Shown in pieces: positions 36,103 through 44,630 of a stretch of 64,000 nucleotides of DNA (its first letter is position 1; every line of letters begins with the position of its first letter). Both the position numbers and the translations under genes were made by a program. The notes below the pieces were generated by a model, which saw only the letters and a list, made by a program, of their open reading frames with translations, was not told the DNA's origin and did no database searches. Origin of the DNA: an uncultured SAR86 cluster bacterium (GTDB taxonomy: Bacteria; Pseudomonadota; Gammaproteobacteria; Magnimaribacterales; D2472); NCBI GenBank assembly GCA_902602185.1, contig CACKPV010000002.1:274506-338505 (forward strand), written 5' to 3'.

Positions 36103-37428
36103 ATGGCTAAAAAATTATTTATAAAGACACATGGCTGTCAGATGAATGAATATGATTCTGATAAAATTGCCGATTTAATGCAAACAGAAGAAGACTTTGT
36201 ATTAGTAGATAATGAAAAAGATGCAGATCTTCTTGTATTAAACACTTGCTCTATCAGAGAAAAAGCACAAGAAAAAGTCTTTCATCAAATTGGCAGATGG
36301 AGAAAAATAAAAGATGTAAAACCGGATATAAAAATTGCAATTGGTGGATGCGTAGCCTCACAAGAGGGTGAAAATATTATTAAACGTGCACCAGCAGTAG
36401 ATATTGTTTTTGGACCTCAAACACTTCATAAATTGCCATCTCTTTACAAAAAAGAAGATCAGACTTTATCTTCCCAAGTTGATATCTCATTTCCAAAACT
36501 AGAAAAGTTTGAATCAATGCCCTCTCCTGAGACTTCAGAAGCATCTGCGTTTGTTTCAATTATTGAAGGATGTAATAAATATTGTTCGTTTTGTGTGGTT
36601 CCTCATACCCGCGGGCATGAAGTTTCTCGAAGTGTAGAAGATATTCTTAATGAAGTATCAGCATTGGCAGATCAAGGTGTCAGAGAAATTCATTTTTTAG
36701 GCCAGAATGTTAATAATTTTAAGGGAACCTTTAGAGGAGAAAAATCTTCACTCGCAAGACTTATAGAATTAACTGGTAAAGTTGAGAATATTAAAAGAAT
36801 TAGATTTACAACAAGTCACCCCCATGAATTTAAAGATGATTTAGTTGATGTTTATGGCAAAGTACCTGAACTTGTTAGTCATGTACATCTTCCAGTTCAA
36901 AGTGGCTCTGATAGAATTTTAAAATTAATGCGGAGGCGCTATAGTGCAGAAAAATATATGAATCTTGTGGAAAGGATCTTAGATGTAAGACCTGACATGC
37001 GCTTTTCGTCAGACTTCATTGTTGGATTCCCTGGAGAGACAGATCATGATTTTGAACAAACAATGAACCTGATTAATCAGGTTAAGTTCGATGAGTCCTT
37101 CAGTTTTATTTACAGTCCTAGACCTAATACTCCTGCAGCTGAAATGCAAGATGAAATAGATCATGATATAAAAAAAGAGAGACTCAATATTTTACAAAAT
37201 CGTCTCAGTCAGCTTGCCTTTGATTACAGTAGAAAAATGGTCGGCACCAATCAAGAGTGCTTGGTAATGGGTGTTTCAAAAAGAGATCCTGGTCAACTTC
37301 AGGCTAGAACTATTTGTAATAAGGTTGTAAACTTTTCTTCAACAGATACTAGTTTGATAAAACAGATTACAAATATTCACATAGTTGACGCATTACCAAA
37401 TTGTTTAAGAGGAGCATTACAAAATTAA
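36103..37428 (+). CDS. miaB: tRNA methylthiotransferase MiaB
   Basis: A 441-residue radical-SAM enzyme that adds the 2-methylthio group to i6A37 in tRNA. The N-terminal cluster domain has Cys in HGCQMNEYDS, NTCSIREKA and GGCVASQEG. The radical-SAM CxxxCxxC is CNKYCSFC, and a C-terminal TRAM domain follows. It starts the conserved miaB-phoH-ybeY-corC-lnt operon. Confidence 0.97.
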   Translation: MAKKLFIKTHGCQMNEYDSDKIADLMQTEEDFVLVDNEKDADLLVLNTCSIREKAQEKVFHQIGRWRKIKDVKPDIKIAIGGCVASQEGENIIKRAPAVDIVFGPQTLHKLPSLYKKEDQTLSSQVDISFPKLEKFESMPSPETSEASAFVSIIEGCNKYCSFCVVPHTRGHEVSRSVEDILNEVSALADQGVREIHFLGQNVNNFKGTFRGEKSSLARLIELTGKVENIKRIRFTTSHPHEFKDDLVDVYGKVPELVSHVHLPVQSGSDRILKLMRRRYSAEKYMNLVERILDVRPDMRFSSDFIVGFPGETDHDFEQTMNLINQVKFDESFSFIYSPRPNTPAAEMQDEIDHDIKKERLNILQNRLSQLAFDYSRKMVGTNQECLVMGVSKRDPGQLQARTICNKVVNFSSTDTSLIKQITNIHIVDALPNCLRGALQN

Positions 37429-37443
37429 TGTCAAAAGTTATTA

Positions 37444-38394
37444 ATGTCTAGACAAGACACTTCTCCTTCAAAGTTATCCTTAAACCCCCCAGATGCGAAT
37501 GTAATGGTTCGATTTGTGGGTGAGCTTAATGGAAATTTAAAATTTATTGAAAAAAAACTAAATGTCCAAATTTTTCAAAATGGTAACAATCTTTCCATTC
37601 AGGGAGACGGTTCCAATGTGGAAAAAGCTTATGATGCACTTCAAAAACTTTACACAGAAGCTGGGAAGGGATTAGAAATAACCCAAGAAATATTGCATCT
37701 TTGTTTGCAAGAAGATCAATCTGACGATACAAACCAAATAAAAACCCCAAGAAAAGTCATAAAACCAAGGACTAAGAATCAAAAAGTTTATCTTGAAAAT
37801 ATGAGTAACTATGAAATAAACTTTGGCATTGGTCCAGCAGGAACAGGTAAAACATACCTTGCGATGGCTCAAGCTATTGACTATTTACTTAATAAGAAAG
37901 TAGAAAAGATCATTTTGATAAGACCTGCAGTTGAGGCTGGAGAAAAACTGGGTTTCCTTCCAGGTGATTTGTCTCAAAAGGTCGATCCATATTTGAGACC
38001 ACTTTATGATGCTATGTATGCAATGCTTGGCTTTGATAAAGCTGAAAGGTTGATGGATAGAGAAATTATTGAGATTGCTCCTCTAGCATATATGAGAGGA
38101 AGGACCCTAAGTAATTCATTTATCATTATGGATGAGGGGCAAAATACAACAAAAGAACAAATGAAAATGTTTCTAACAAGAATGGGCTTTAATTCATTTG
38201 CAGTTATAAATGGTGACCTTACACAAATTGATTTACCAAATAGGAACCATTCAGGACTTAGAGATGCCCTAGAAATTCTTAAGGGAACTGAAGGAATTGG
38301 TTTTACTTTATTTAGTTCTAGAGATGTTATCAGGCATCCATTAGTAAAAAAAATAGTAGATGCTTATGATAGACAAGGAGAGAATAAGAGTTGA
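37444..38394 (+). CDS. ybeZ: PhoH-like ATPase YbeZ
   Basis: 316 residues with a short N-terminal nucleic-acid-binding-like region (about 15-75) and a PhoH ATPase domain: Walker A GPAGTGKT, IILIRPAVEAGEKLGFLPGD and Walker B FIIMDEGQN. It is the functional partner of YbeY in rRNA and RNA quality control. ATG 37444 was chosen, 15 nt after miaB. It overlaps ybeY by 4 nt (TTGA). Confidence 0.93.
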   Translation: MSRQDTSPSKLSLNPPDANVMVRFVGELNGNLKFIEKKLNVQIFQNGNNLSIQGDGSNVEKAYDALQKLYTEAGKGLEITQEILHLCLQEDQSDDTNQIKTPRKVIKPRTKNQKVYLENMSNYEINFGIGPAGTGKTYLAMAQAIDYLLNKKVEKIILIRPAVEAGEKLGFLPGDLSQKVDPYLRPLYDAMYAMLGFDKAERLMDREIIEIAPLAYMRGRTLSNSFIIMDEGQNTTKEQMKMFLTRMGFNSFAVINGDLTQIDLPNRNHSGLRDALEILKGTEGIGFTLFSSRDVIRHPLVKKIVDAYDRQGENKS

Positions 38395-38846
38395 CCTTAA
38401 ATATTTCAGATCCTAATAACTATCTCGACAAGGAAATAGAATCAAAATTAGATCATATAGTGAATTATGTTTTAGAGAGTGAGTCTAAATCTAAAAGTGA
38501 AATAAACTTGATGATATGTTGTGAACAAGAGATGACAAAACTTAACAAAAATTTTCGAAACATAGATGATGCCACAAATGTTCTTGCGTTTGAGAGCCCA
38601 AATGAAAATCATATTTTTCAAACTAAAGAACTGGGAGATTTAGCTATTTGTTATCCATTAGTTGCCAAAGAGGCAAAGCAACAGCTCAAGACTAAAAATG
38701 ATCATCTTTGTCATTTATTGGTGCATGGTATTTTGCATATCTTGGGACTTGACCATAAAGTTGATAAGGATAGACTGATAATGGAAGACACAGAAATAAA
38801 CTACCTAAAAAAATTCAATATTCAAAATCCATATATTATTAAATGA
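38391..38846 (+). CDS. ybeY: Endoribonuclease YbeY
   Basis: A 151-residue zinc metallo-RNase for 16S rRNA 3' processing and 70S quality control. The metal site is HGILHILGLDH (His112, His116, His122), and the upstream block LNKNFRNIDDATNVLAFE is the family substrate region. The start is TTG 38391, overlapping the ybeZ TGA. It overlaps corC by 4 nt. Confidence 0.95.
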   Translation: MTLNISDPNNYLDKEIESKLDHIVNYVLESESKSKSEINLMICCEQEMTKLNKNFRNIDDATNVLAFESPNENHIFQTKELGDLAICYPLVAKEAKQQLKTKNDHLCHLLVHGILHILGLDHKVDKDRLIMEDTEINYLKKFNIQNPYIIK

Positions 38847-39688
38847 ATAATAACCAAGAAAATAATAGAGATGATTCCCCATCTTTGTTAAAAAGAATCA
38901 GAAGTTTTTTTAGAAATACTTTATTTTTAAGACCTAGAAACTTAGAGGATGTTTCTGAAGTCTTGGAAAACTCTTTATCTTCGGACATTATTGATGATTT
39001 TGCATTTTCAATTGCAGAAAAGGCAATTCATTTGAGGTCTATAACAATCAAAGAAATAATGGTTCCAAGGGTAGAAATGGTTACACTTGATATAAATAGT
39101 GACCCCCAAGAGTTACTAGACCAGGTTATTCAGTCTGGGCATTCAAGATATCCAGTTTTAAATTTAGAAAAGAAATCGGTTGAAGGTTTATTACTTGCAA
39201 AGGATTTACTTCCTATCTTAAGAAAAGATAAACAAATTGAGATTAAAGATTTACTAAGAGAGGCAAAAGTTGTTCCTGAAACTAAAAAAGCTGATTCTTT
39301 ATTGGATGATTTTAAAAGAGACAAATCACATTTAGCAGTTGTAATTGATGAATATGGTGAGATTTGTGGCTTAGTAACAATTGAAGATATTTTAGAGGAG
39401 TTGGTTGGAGAGATTGAAGATGAGCATGACATTGATGAAAATGATTTAGTTCAAGTTTCAGAGACAGAATATATAGCCGATGCAAGAATTGAGATAGATG
39501 AATTTGAAAGAAAATTCGGACTTGATTTGAACGAGAGTGGTGTTGAAACTTTAGGCGGTTTAATTACTAAAAAACTCGATGCACTTCCCAAAGTTGGGAA
39601 TATTGTACATATTGGAGAAATTGAATTAGTTGTCACTGCTGCAGATAAAAGAAAAATTAAAAAAATTGGAATTAATCTCAAAAATTAA
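38843..39688 (+). CDS. corC: CorC/YbeX CBS-domain protein
   Basis: 281 residues: an N-terminal linker, two CBS domains (AIHLRSITIKEIMVPRVEMV, then DKSHLAVVIDEYGEICGLVT), and a C-terminal CorC_HlyC domain (DARIEIDEFERKFG, LGGLITKKLDALPKVG). The family is linked to magnesium/cobalt efflux and ribosome homeostasis; the transmembrane DUF21 part is absent, as in YbeX. The end overlaps the lnt start. Confidence 0.93.
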   Translation: MNNNQENNRDDSPSLLKRIRSFFRNTLFLRPRNLEDVSEVLENSLSSDIIDDFAFSIAEKAIHLRSITIKEIMVPRVEMVTLDINSDPQELLDQVIQSGHSRYPVLNLEKKSVEGLLLAKDLLPILRKDKQIEIKDLLREAKVVPETKKADSLLDDFKRDKSHLAVVIDEYGEICGLVTIEDILEELVGEIEDEHDIDENDLVQVSETEYIADARIEIDEFERKFGLDLNESGVETLGGLITKKLDALPKVGNIVHIGEIELVVTAADKRKIKKIGINLKN

Positions 39689-41150
39689 GAAAGATAATAT
39701 TTTTCTCCCTTTTTTATTTGGACTTATTGGTATTCTAGCTTTTGAACCGTTTGGCATAAAATTTTTATTATTTTTAAGTTACGGTTATTTATTTTATAAA
39801 CTTACTTACCAAGAAAAAAACATAAGTTTCAAAACTAAAATCTCAACCTTAATCTCTTGGTTTATAGGCCACTGGTTGATTGGAACTTCATGGATAATAG
39901 TGAGTATTTACTATTATGGAAATACAGGTTTTGCCGTTTCTATTATTTTATTTTTATTATTATGCTGTGCTTGTTTTGTGTTCTACTTTTCACCCTTTTT
40001 ACTTCTAAAATTTTATAAAAAGAAATATCCTTTTAAAGCATTACTTTTGTTTATATCAGTTCTTACTTTAATTGAATTAGGTAGAAATTTTTTTCTTGGT
40101 GGTTTTCCTTGGCTAAGACCAGGAATTATTTTTAATGAATCCATTTTAAGTTTTTTACTACCAGTTATTGGAACAACTGGAGCTTCGTTTTTGTTTTATT
40201 TTTTATGCTTTATTTTTATTAGATATATAAAAATCAATATCTACTCATTGATTGTTTTAATTCTCTTTGGAACTATGTTTCAAAATAATTATTATACGAA
40301 AATAGATAATGAAAATTTAACTAAAGTAAATTTTTCTTTGGTTCAACCTTCTACAGACCCTTTCACTAAATATGATCCAAAACATTTATTGTCAGTTGAG
40401 GAGACACTGATCAATTTAAGTAAAAGTGTTCCAAGTAACTCAGAATTTATTGTTTGGCCTGAAGCCCCTTTGCCTTATCCTAATTCAGACTTAAGATTTT
40501 TAAACATAATAAAACAACTAAAAAAACCCTTAGTTACTGGAACTTGGACATACAGTGGTGACAATCTACATAATTCAATTCTTTCTACATCGGACAATAA
40601 CCTTTACAACAAGGTAAAACTTGTCCCTTTTGGTGAATATATCCCTTTTGAAAGAATCCTAAGGGGACTAATAGATTTTTTTGATCTTCCTATGTCCCAG
40701 GTAAGACCAGGAAAAAATAACATTACAAGTTTAAAGGTTGGAGATTACATTTTTAGCCCATTTATATGCTTTGATATAAGTTTTGAGAATTTATTTAGAA
40801 AGAATATTGACAAAAGTTCCTTATTTGTAATTAATGCTTCTAATGATTCATGGTTTGGCAATTCAATAGGGCCATATCAACATTTAGAAATTTTAAAAAC
40901 TCGAGCAAATGAAAATAAAATTTTTATACTTAGAGCAACCAACGATGGAATATCAGCTGTTATATCTAATAAAGGAACAATTGTTGATAAAATTGAAAAA
41001 GGTGAAAGTACTGTTTTAAATTCTTATGCGTACACAGGAACAGAGCGCAGCTTTTATAATCTTTTTGGTTATTATATTGTATTTATAGTAATGTTTTTCT
41101 GCTTAATTATAAATTTTGATACAATTAAAAGAATTTATGAAAGTAATTAA
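39666..41150 (+). CDS. lnt: Apolipoprotein N-acyltransferase
   Basis: Adds the third acyl chain to lipoproteins. About 494 residues: several membrane helices, then a periplasmic nitrilase-like domain with the catalytic triad regions Glu (IVWPEAPLP), Lys (NKVKLVPFGEYIPFE) and Cys (SPFICFDISFENLF). No ATG exists near the 5' end. The ORF track uses TTG 39630, deep inside corC; I prefer TTG 39666 (ELISKIKKDN), which still overlaps corC by 23 nt and precedes the first helix. The start remains uncertain. Confidence 0.9.
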   Translation: MELISKIKKDNIFLPFLFGLIGILAFEPFGIKFLLFLSYGYLFYKLTYQEKNISFKTKISTLISWFIGHWLIGTSWIIVSIYYYGNTGFAVSIILFLLLCCACFVFYFSPFLLLKFYKKKYPFKALLLFISVLTLIELGRNFFLGGFPWLRPGIIFNESILSFLLPVIGTTGASFLFYFLCFIFIRYIKINIYSLIVLILFGTMFQNNYYTKIDNENLTKVNFSLVQPSTDPFTKYDPKHLLSVEETLINLSKSVPSNSEFIVWPEAPLPYPNSDLRFLNIIKQLKKPLVTGTWTYSGDNLHNSILSTSDNNLYNKVKLVPFGEYIPFERILRGLIDFFDLPMSQVRPGKNNITSLKVGDYIFSPFICFDISFENLFRKNIDKSSLFVINASNDSWFGNSIGPYQHLEILKTRANENKIFILRATNDGISAVISNKGTIVDKIEKGESTVLNSYAYTGTERSFYNLFGYYIVFIVMFFCLIINFDTIKRIYESN

Positions 41151-41676
41151 GTTTTTTTCTATATTTCTTATATTATATTGCCAGCCAGTCTTTTCATATT
41201 CAATTTTAATTGATATCTCTGAACAAAGATTATATCTAAAAAAGAATGATAGTACCGTTATAAAAAGTTATTCAATATCATCATCATTCTTAGGTGAGGG
41301 TCAAGTTGAGAATTCTTTTAAAACACCCCTAGGAAATCATATTATAGCCAAAAAAATAGGAGAGAATGCTGATATTGGAACAATTTTCAAGGAAAGAGTT
41401 AATACGGGAAGAATAGCTAGCATTATAAAAGAAAAAAAAGACATTGCTGATGATGTTATCACTTCTAGAATTATGTGGCTAGAGGGGATTGATCATGGGT
41501 ACAATAAAGGAGGTAATGTTGACTCATTTAATCGTTTCATTTATATCCATGGCACAGCAGAAGAGGGACTTATAGGATCAAAAGCATCCCACGGCTGTAT
41601 CAGAATGTTCAATGACGATGTGATAGAATTATTTAAATTGGTTAATAAAGGGACAAAAGTCAATATAGTTCTGTGA
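41137..41676 (+). CDS. L,D-transpeptidase (YkuD family), secreted
   Basis: 179 residues. The signal peptide MKVIKFFSIFLILYCQ starts at ATG 41137; the ORF-track TTG start 21 nt upstream is unlikely. A YkuD catalytic domain has IYIHGTAEEG and the nucleophile SHGCIRM. Such enzymes make 3-3 peptidoglycan cross-links or attach lipoproteins; this one may also be an LD-endopeptidase-like variant. It overlaps lnt by 14 nt and ends 2 nt from the opposing fatty-acid oxidation gene. Confidence 0.88.
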   Translation: MKVIKFFSIFLILYCQPVFSYSILIDISEQRLYLKKNDSTVIKSYSISSSFLGEGQVENSFKTPLGNHIIAKKIGENADIGTIFKERVNTGRIASIIKEKKDIADDVITSRIMWLEGIDHGYNKGGNVDSFNRFIYIHGTAEEGLIGSKASHGCIRMFNDDVIELFKLVNKGTKVNIVL

Positions 41677-41678
41677 AC

Positions 41679-43832
41679 TTAAAAGTTTTTTGCTACTGAA
41701 GTTTGGTTGAATGAAAGTTTTTCTTTCCTTTCTTCTTTCGTGGGAGCTTCTCCAAATCTACCATTTTCTTTTGATAGTTGCTCAATAATTTCAGCTTTAC
41801 TCCAAAAGTCAGGATCATTTTTTGCAAATTCATCTATTTTATTTGAAACTTTTTCTAATCCTTCCATATTTGCGTATTGCATTGGTCCACCTCTCCAAAT
41901 TGGAAAGCCATAACCATTGATATAAACTACATCCATATCTCCAGATCTTTGCGATACACCCTCTTGTAAAATTTTTGCACCTTCGTTAACTAATGCAAGT
42001 ATGCACCTATCAACTATTTCGGTATCTGATATTTCTCTTCTTTTATAACCATTATCTTCTGATACTTTTTCATATAGTTTTTCATTTTCAGGTGCTGGAT
42101 GTGGAGCCCTTGAACCCTCTTTATAGTTATAAAAGCCTTTATTGGTTTTTTGACCAAATCTGTCTTGCTCACAAAGTGCATCATTTATGAGTGCTGTTAC
42201 TGGAGGATTTGTTTTGCTTAATTTTCTTGCTCTCCAGCCTAAATCAAGGCCAACTAAATCCATCATTCTAAATGGCCCCATGCTCATCCCAAAGTTCTCA
42301 AGTGCTGAATCTATTTGGTGAGGCAACGCACCTTCAAGCAATAACTTATTTGCTTGAGTGGTGTAACCAAATAGCATCCGGTTACCGATAAAGCCCGGAG
42401 CATTTAATGATACAACAGGCGCTTTTTTAAGTTTTTTACCTACACTCATAATCGTTGCTAAAACTTGATCAGATGTTTTTTCAGCTCTAACTACTTCAAG
42501 TAATCTCATTATGTTTGCAGGACTAAAAAAGTGAGTACCCACTACCATCTCTGGCCTATTAGTTACTTTTGCTAGGGCATCAATATCTAATCCAGATGTA
42601 TTAGAAGCTAATATTGCATCCTTTTTAACAACTTCATCTAATTTTTTGAAAATTTCTTTTTTCAAATCAAGGTTTTCATACACAGCCTCAATGACAATGT
42701 CTGCATCTGCAATTTCATCATATTCCAATCCAGACGTTATAAGTCCCATAACTGCATCTTTTTGATTTTCATCGATTCTCCCTTTATTCATCATGAAGTC
42801 ATAGTTATCTTTTATAACAGCAACTCCTCTCTCTAGGTTATTTTCATCTTGATCAATAATATGAACAGGAATACCTGCATTTGCAAAACACATTGCAATT
42901 CCGCCACCCATAGTTCCCGATCCTATAATTGCTGCCTTCTTAATTGGCATTATTTCTGTTTCTTTCGGCACATCCTGAATTTTTGAAGCTGCTCTTTCAC
43001 TAAAGAAAATATGAATCATAGCTTCTCGCTGAGGATTGAGAAGGCATTCAATAAAAAATTCTTGTTCTTTTTTCATTCCTTCATCGAATGAATCTGCATT
43101 AATGGCAGCATCTACACATTGGATTATTTTATTGGGTGCAAATTGTCCTTTTCTGATTTTTGCTGCCAATGCTCGTGCTTCTACTATCACCTTTTCATCA
43201 CCACTAACATCATTCAACTTAGAATTTAAGTCTCTTACTTTAGGAAGAGGATCATTTTTCTTATCATGTAAAAATTTTATTGACTCTTCGATTACATCGG
43301 CATCTGTGATTTTATCTATAATCCCCATTTCTTCTGCTTTTTTTGCTGGTACATGTTTTCCGGTCAACATCATTTTTAAAGCTTCTGAAGGACCTATTAT
43401 CCTTGGAAGTCGTTGAGTGCCACCAGCACCAGGAAGTAGACCAAGATTCACTTCAGGAAGACCGACAAATCCCTTTGAAGAAGATACTCTATAGTTGCAG
43501 CACAAAGCTGTCTCTAAACCTCCGCCCAAGGCAGAGCCATTGATGGCTGCTACTACAGGTTTTTCTGAGGATTCTAGTTTTTCCAGAACTGCATGAATAG
43601 TTGGTATTTCTTCGTTAGGGGGTTTGCCAAACTCACTAATATCTGCGCCAGCAATAAAGGATCTCCCTTTTCCGGTTAAAATTATTCCGTGGATATTACT
43701 ATCTGCTTGAGCTTTTTCCAGACAGTCAACAATGCCTACTCGAACACCTTCACTAAGCGGGTTGACAGGTGGGTTATCTACCTCAAGAATGGCAAAACCA
43801 TCCTTTACCGAATATAAACATTGTCCTTTCAA
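41679..43832 (-). CDS. Enoyl-CoA hydratase/3-hydroxyacyl-CoA dehydrogenase fusion
   Basis: A two-step beta-oxidation enzyme of about 717 residues. The hydratase domain (1-190) has SFIAGADISEFG, GGGLETALCCNYRVS and PEVNLGLLPGAGGTQRLPR. The NAD domain starts with AAIIGSGTMGGGIAMCFANAG, followed by a doubled C-terminal dehydrogenase domain. I prefer TTG 43832 over TTG 43844 (ORF track) because a GGAG lies 6 nt upstream of it. A TATAAT on this strand (43865-43860) gives a leader of about 21 nt. No thiolase gene follows here. Confidence 0.9.
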   Translation of the reverse strand: MKGQCLYSVKDGFAILEVDNPPVNPLSEGVRVGIVDCLEKAQADSNIHGIILTGKGRSFIAGADISEFGKPPNEEIPTIHAVLEKLESSEKPVVAAINGSALGGGLETALCCNYRVSSSKGFVGLPEVNLGLLPGAGGTQRLPRIIGPSEALKMMLTGKHVPAKKAEEMGIIDKITDADVIEESIKFLHDKKNDPLPKVRDLNSKLNDVSGDEKVIVEARALAAKIRKGQFAPNKIIQCVDAAINADSFDEGMKKEQEFFIECLLNPQREAMIHIFFSERAASKIQDVPKETEIMPIKKAAIIGSGTMGGGIAMCFANAGIPVHIIDQDENNLERGVAVIKDNYDFMMNKGRIDENQKDAVMGLITSGLEYDEIADADIVIEAVYENLDLKKEIFKKLDEVVKKDAILASNTSGLDIDALAKVTNRPEMVVGTHFFSPANIMRLLEVVRAEKTSDQVLATIMSVGKKLKKAPVVSLNAPGFIGNRMLFGYTTQANKLLLEGALPHQIDSALENFGMSMGPFRMMDLVGLDLGWRARKLSKTNPPVTALINDALCEQDRFGQKTNKGFYNYKEGSRAPHPAPENEKLYEKVSEDNGYKRREISDTEIVDRCILALVNEGAKILQEGVSQRSGDMDVVYINGYGFPIWRGGPMQYANMEGLEKVSNKIDEFAKNDPDFWSKAEIIEQLSKENGRFGEAPTKEERKEKLSFNQTSVAKNF

Positions 43833-43859
43833 AATAATCTCCAAATTTGACTTAATTTT

Positions 43860-43865
43860 ATTATA
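43860..43865 (-). promoter_or_regulatory. Putative -10 for the fatty-acid oxidation gene
   Basis: Consensus TATAAT on the minus strand, 28 nt upstream of the preferred TTG 43832, which has GGAG at the right distance. No convincing -35 was seen in the T-rich DNA to the right. Confidence 0.4.
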
Positions 43866-43898
43866 CCCAAAAAAACATATAATATTTTATAAAAAGTA

Positions 43899-43926
43899 TT
43901 GATAATGTATTATAAATATGCATAAT
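43899..43926 (+). promoter_or_regulatory. Promoter of candidate small RNA
   Basis: TTGATA (43899-43904) and CATAAT (43921-43926) are each five of six from consensus, with a 16-nt spacer. The predicted transcription start is 43933-43934, exactly where the first hairpin of the small RNA begins. It is the best-formed sigma-70-type promoter I found in the window. Confidence 0.55.
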
Positions 43927-43933
43927 AATAGAT

Positions 43934-44006
43934 GTCAGCACTTCTCCCCCTTATTCTGCTGACCAAACCTCTGAATGTTGTGGAGGGTGCAAACCCTCCA
44001 TTTTTA
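43934..44006 (+). ncRNA. Candidate small RNA with C-rich loop and own terminator
   Basis: About 73 nt, lying in the 269-nt gap between divergent genes. Its parts: a promoter directly upstream; hairpin 1 with a perfect 7-bp stem (GTCAGCA, 43934-43940; TGCTGAC, 43957-43963) and a 16-nt loop CTTCTCCCCCTTATTC; a single-stranded linker; then a Rho-independent terminator. The loop is complementary to Shine-Dalgarno-type sequence (AAGGGGGAGAAG), the architecture of trans-acting repressor sRNAs. It could instead be a leader with attenuator for the downstream 24-aa gene and glutathione peroxidase. No known RNA family was recognised. Confidence 0.6.
43981..44006 (+). terminator. Rho-independent terminator of candidate small RNA
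   Basis: A perfect 7-bp stem TGGAGGG/CCCTCCA around the 6-nt loop TGCAAA is followed by TTTTTATT. It is the only textbook intrinsic terminator I found in the window. It lies upstream of the 24-aa ORF and gpx, so it separates them from the small RNA or attenuates them. Confidence 0.75.
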
Positions 44007-44018
44007 TTAGGAAAAAAT

Positions 44019-44093
44019 ATGAAAGACAAATTAGAGTTACTATTTTTGATAACAATTTTTGTTGCTTCTGTTGCTGCGATAACGCCTGTATAA
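44019..44093 (+). CDS. Very small hydrophobic protein (24 aa)
   Basis: Too short for the ORF track. ATG 44019 to TAA 44091-44093 encodes 24 residues beginning MKDKLELLFLITIFVASV, a charged N-terminus then one membrane-length hydrophobic stretch. An AGGA Shine-Dalgarno-like element sits about 7 nt before the ATG. It lies between the small-RNA terminator and gpx (8 nt upstream of the gpx ATG). The pattern is that of membrane microproteins, but chance cannot be excluded. Confidence 0.4.
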   Translation: MKDKLELLFLITIFVASVAAITPV

Positions 44094-44101
44094 TTCTTTC
44101 G

Positions 44102-44629
44102 ATGAAAAATCTATTACTTGTACTTGTTACATTTACTTCCATTGGCTCATTTGCCTGCGACAATCTTTTGAATGAAGAAATGAGATTGCTTGACTCCACT
44201 GTGAAAGAAAATCTGTGTAAATATGAAGGTAAAGTAATGCTTGTTGTGAATGTTGCCAGCAAATGTGGCTATACTGGACAATATCAAGGACTACAAAGCC
44301 TTTACGAAAGATTCAAGGATCAAGAGTTTGTTGTTATTGGAGTTCCGTCACGTGATTTTTTTAGTCAAGAGTTTTCCGATGAATCTCAGATTGCTGAATT
44401 TTGTGAAACCAATTTTGATGTTTCATTTCCAATGTACTCGACTGTGCCTGTTAAAGGAAAAAATGCTCATCCATTTTACAAGAAACTATCATATCTAACA
44501 GGTAGTGAACCAACCTGGAATTTTAATAAATATTTGATTTCTAAAGATGGTAAATCTGTTAAGTTGTTTAACTCAAAAGTTTTACCAGAATCAAACGAAC
44601 TTACCGAAGCAATTCTAGAACTTTTATAA
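44102..44629 (+). CDS. Glutathione peroxidase, periplasmic
   Basis: A 175-residue thiol peroxidase with a signal peptide (MKNLLLVLVTFTSIGSFA), so it is probably exported. The active-site block VNVASKCGYTGQYQGL places the peroxidatic Cys at 55 (Cys, not selenocysteine). The Trp region is PTWNFNKYLI. It reduces peroxides with glutathione or thioredoxin-like partners. Its stop lies 1 nt from the opposing rpiA stop. Confidence 0.92.
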   Translation: MKNLLLVLVTFTSIGSFACDNLLNEEMRLLDSTVKENLCKYEGKVMLVVNVASKCGYTGQYQGLQSLYERFKDQEFVVIGVPSRDFFSQEFSDESQIAEFCETNFDVSFPMYSTVPVKGKNAHPFYKKLSYLTGSEPTWNFNKYLISKDGKSVKLFNSKVLPESNELTEAILELL

Positions 44630-44630
44630 A

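Noticed and set aside
43036-43416. 126-aa plus-strand ORF
   Set aside because: It is antisense to the hydratase domain of the fatty-acid oxidation gene and has no gene-like start context.
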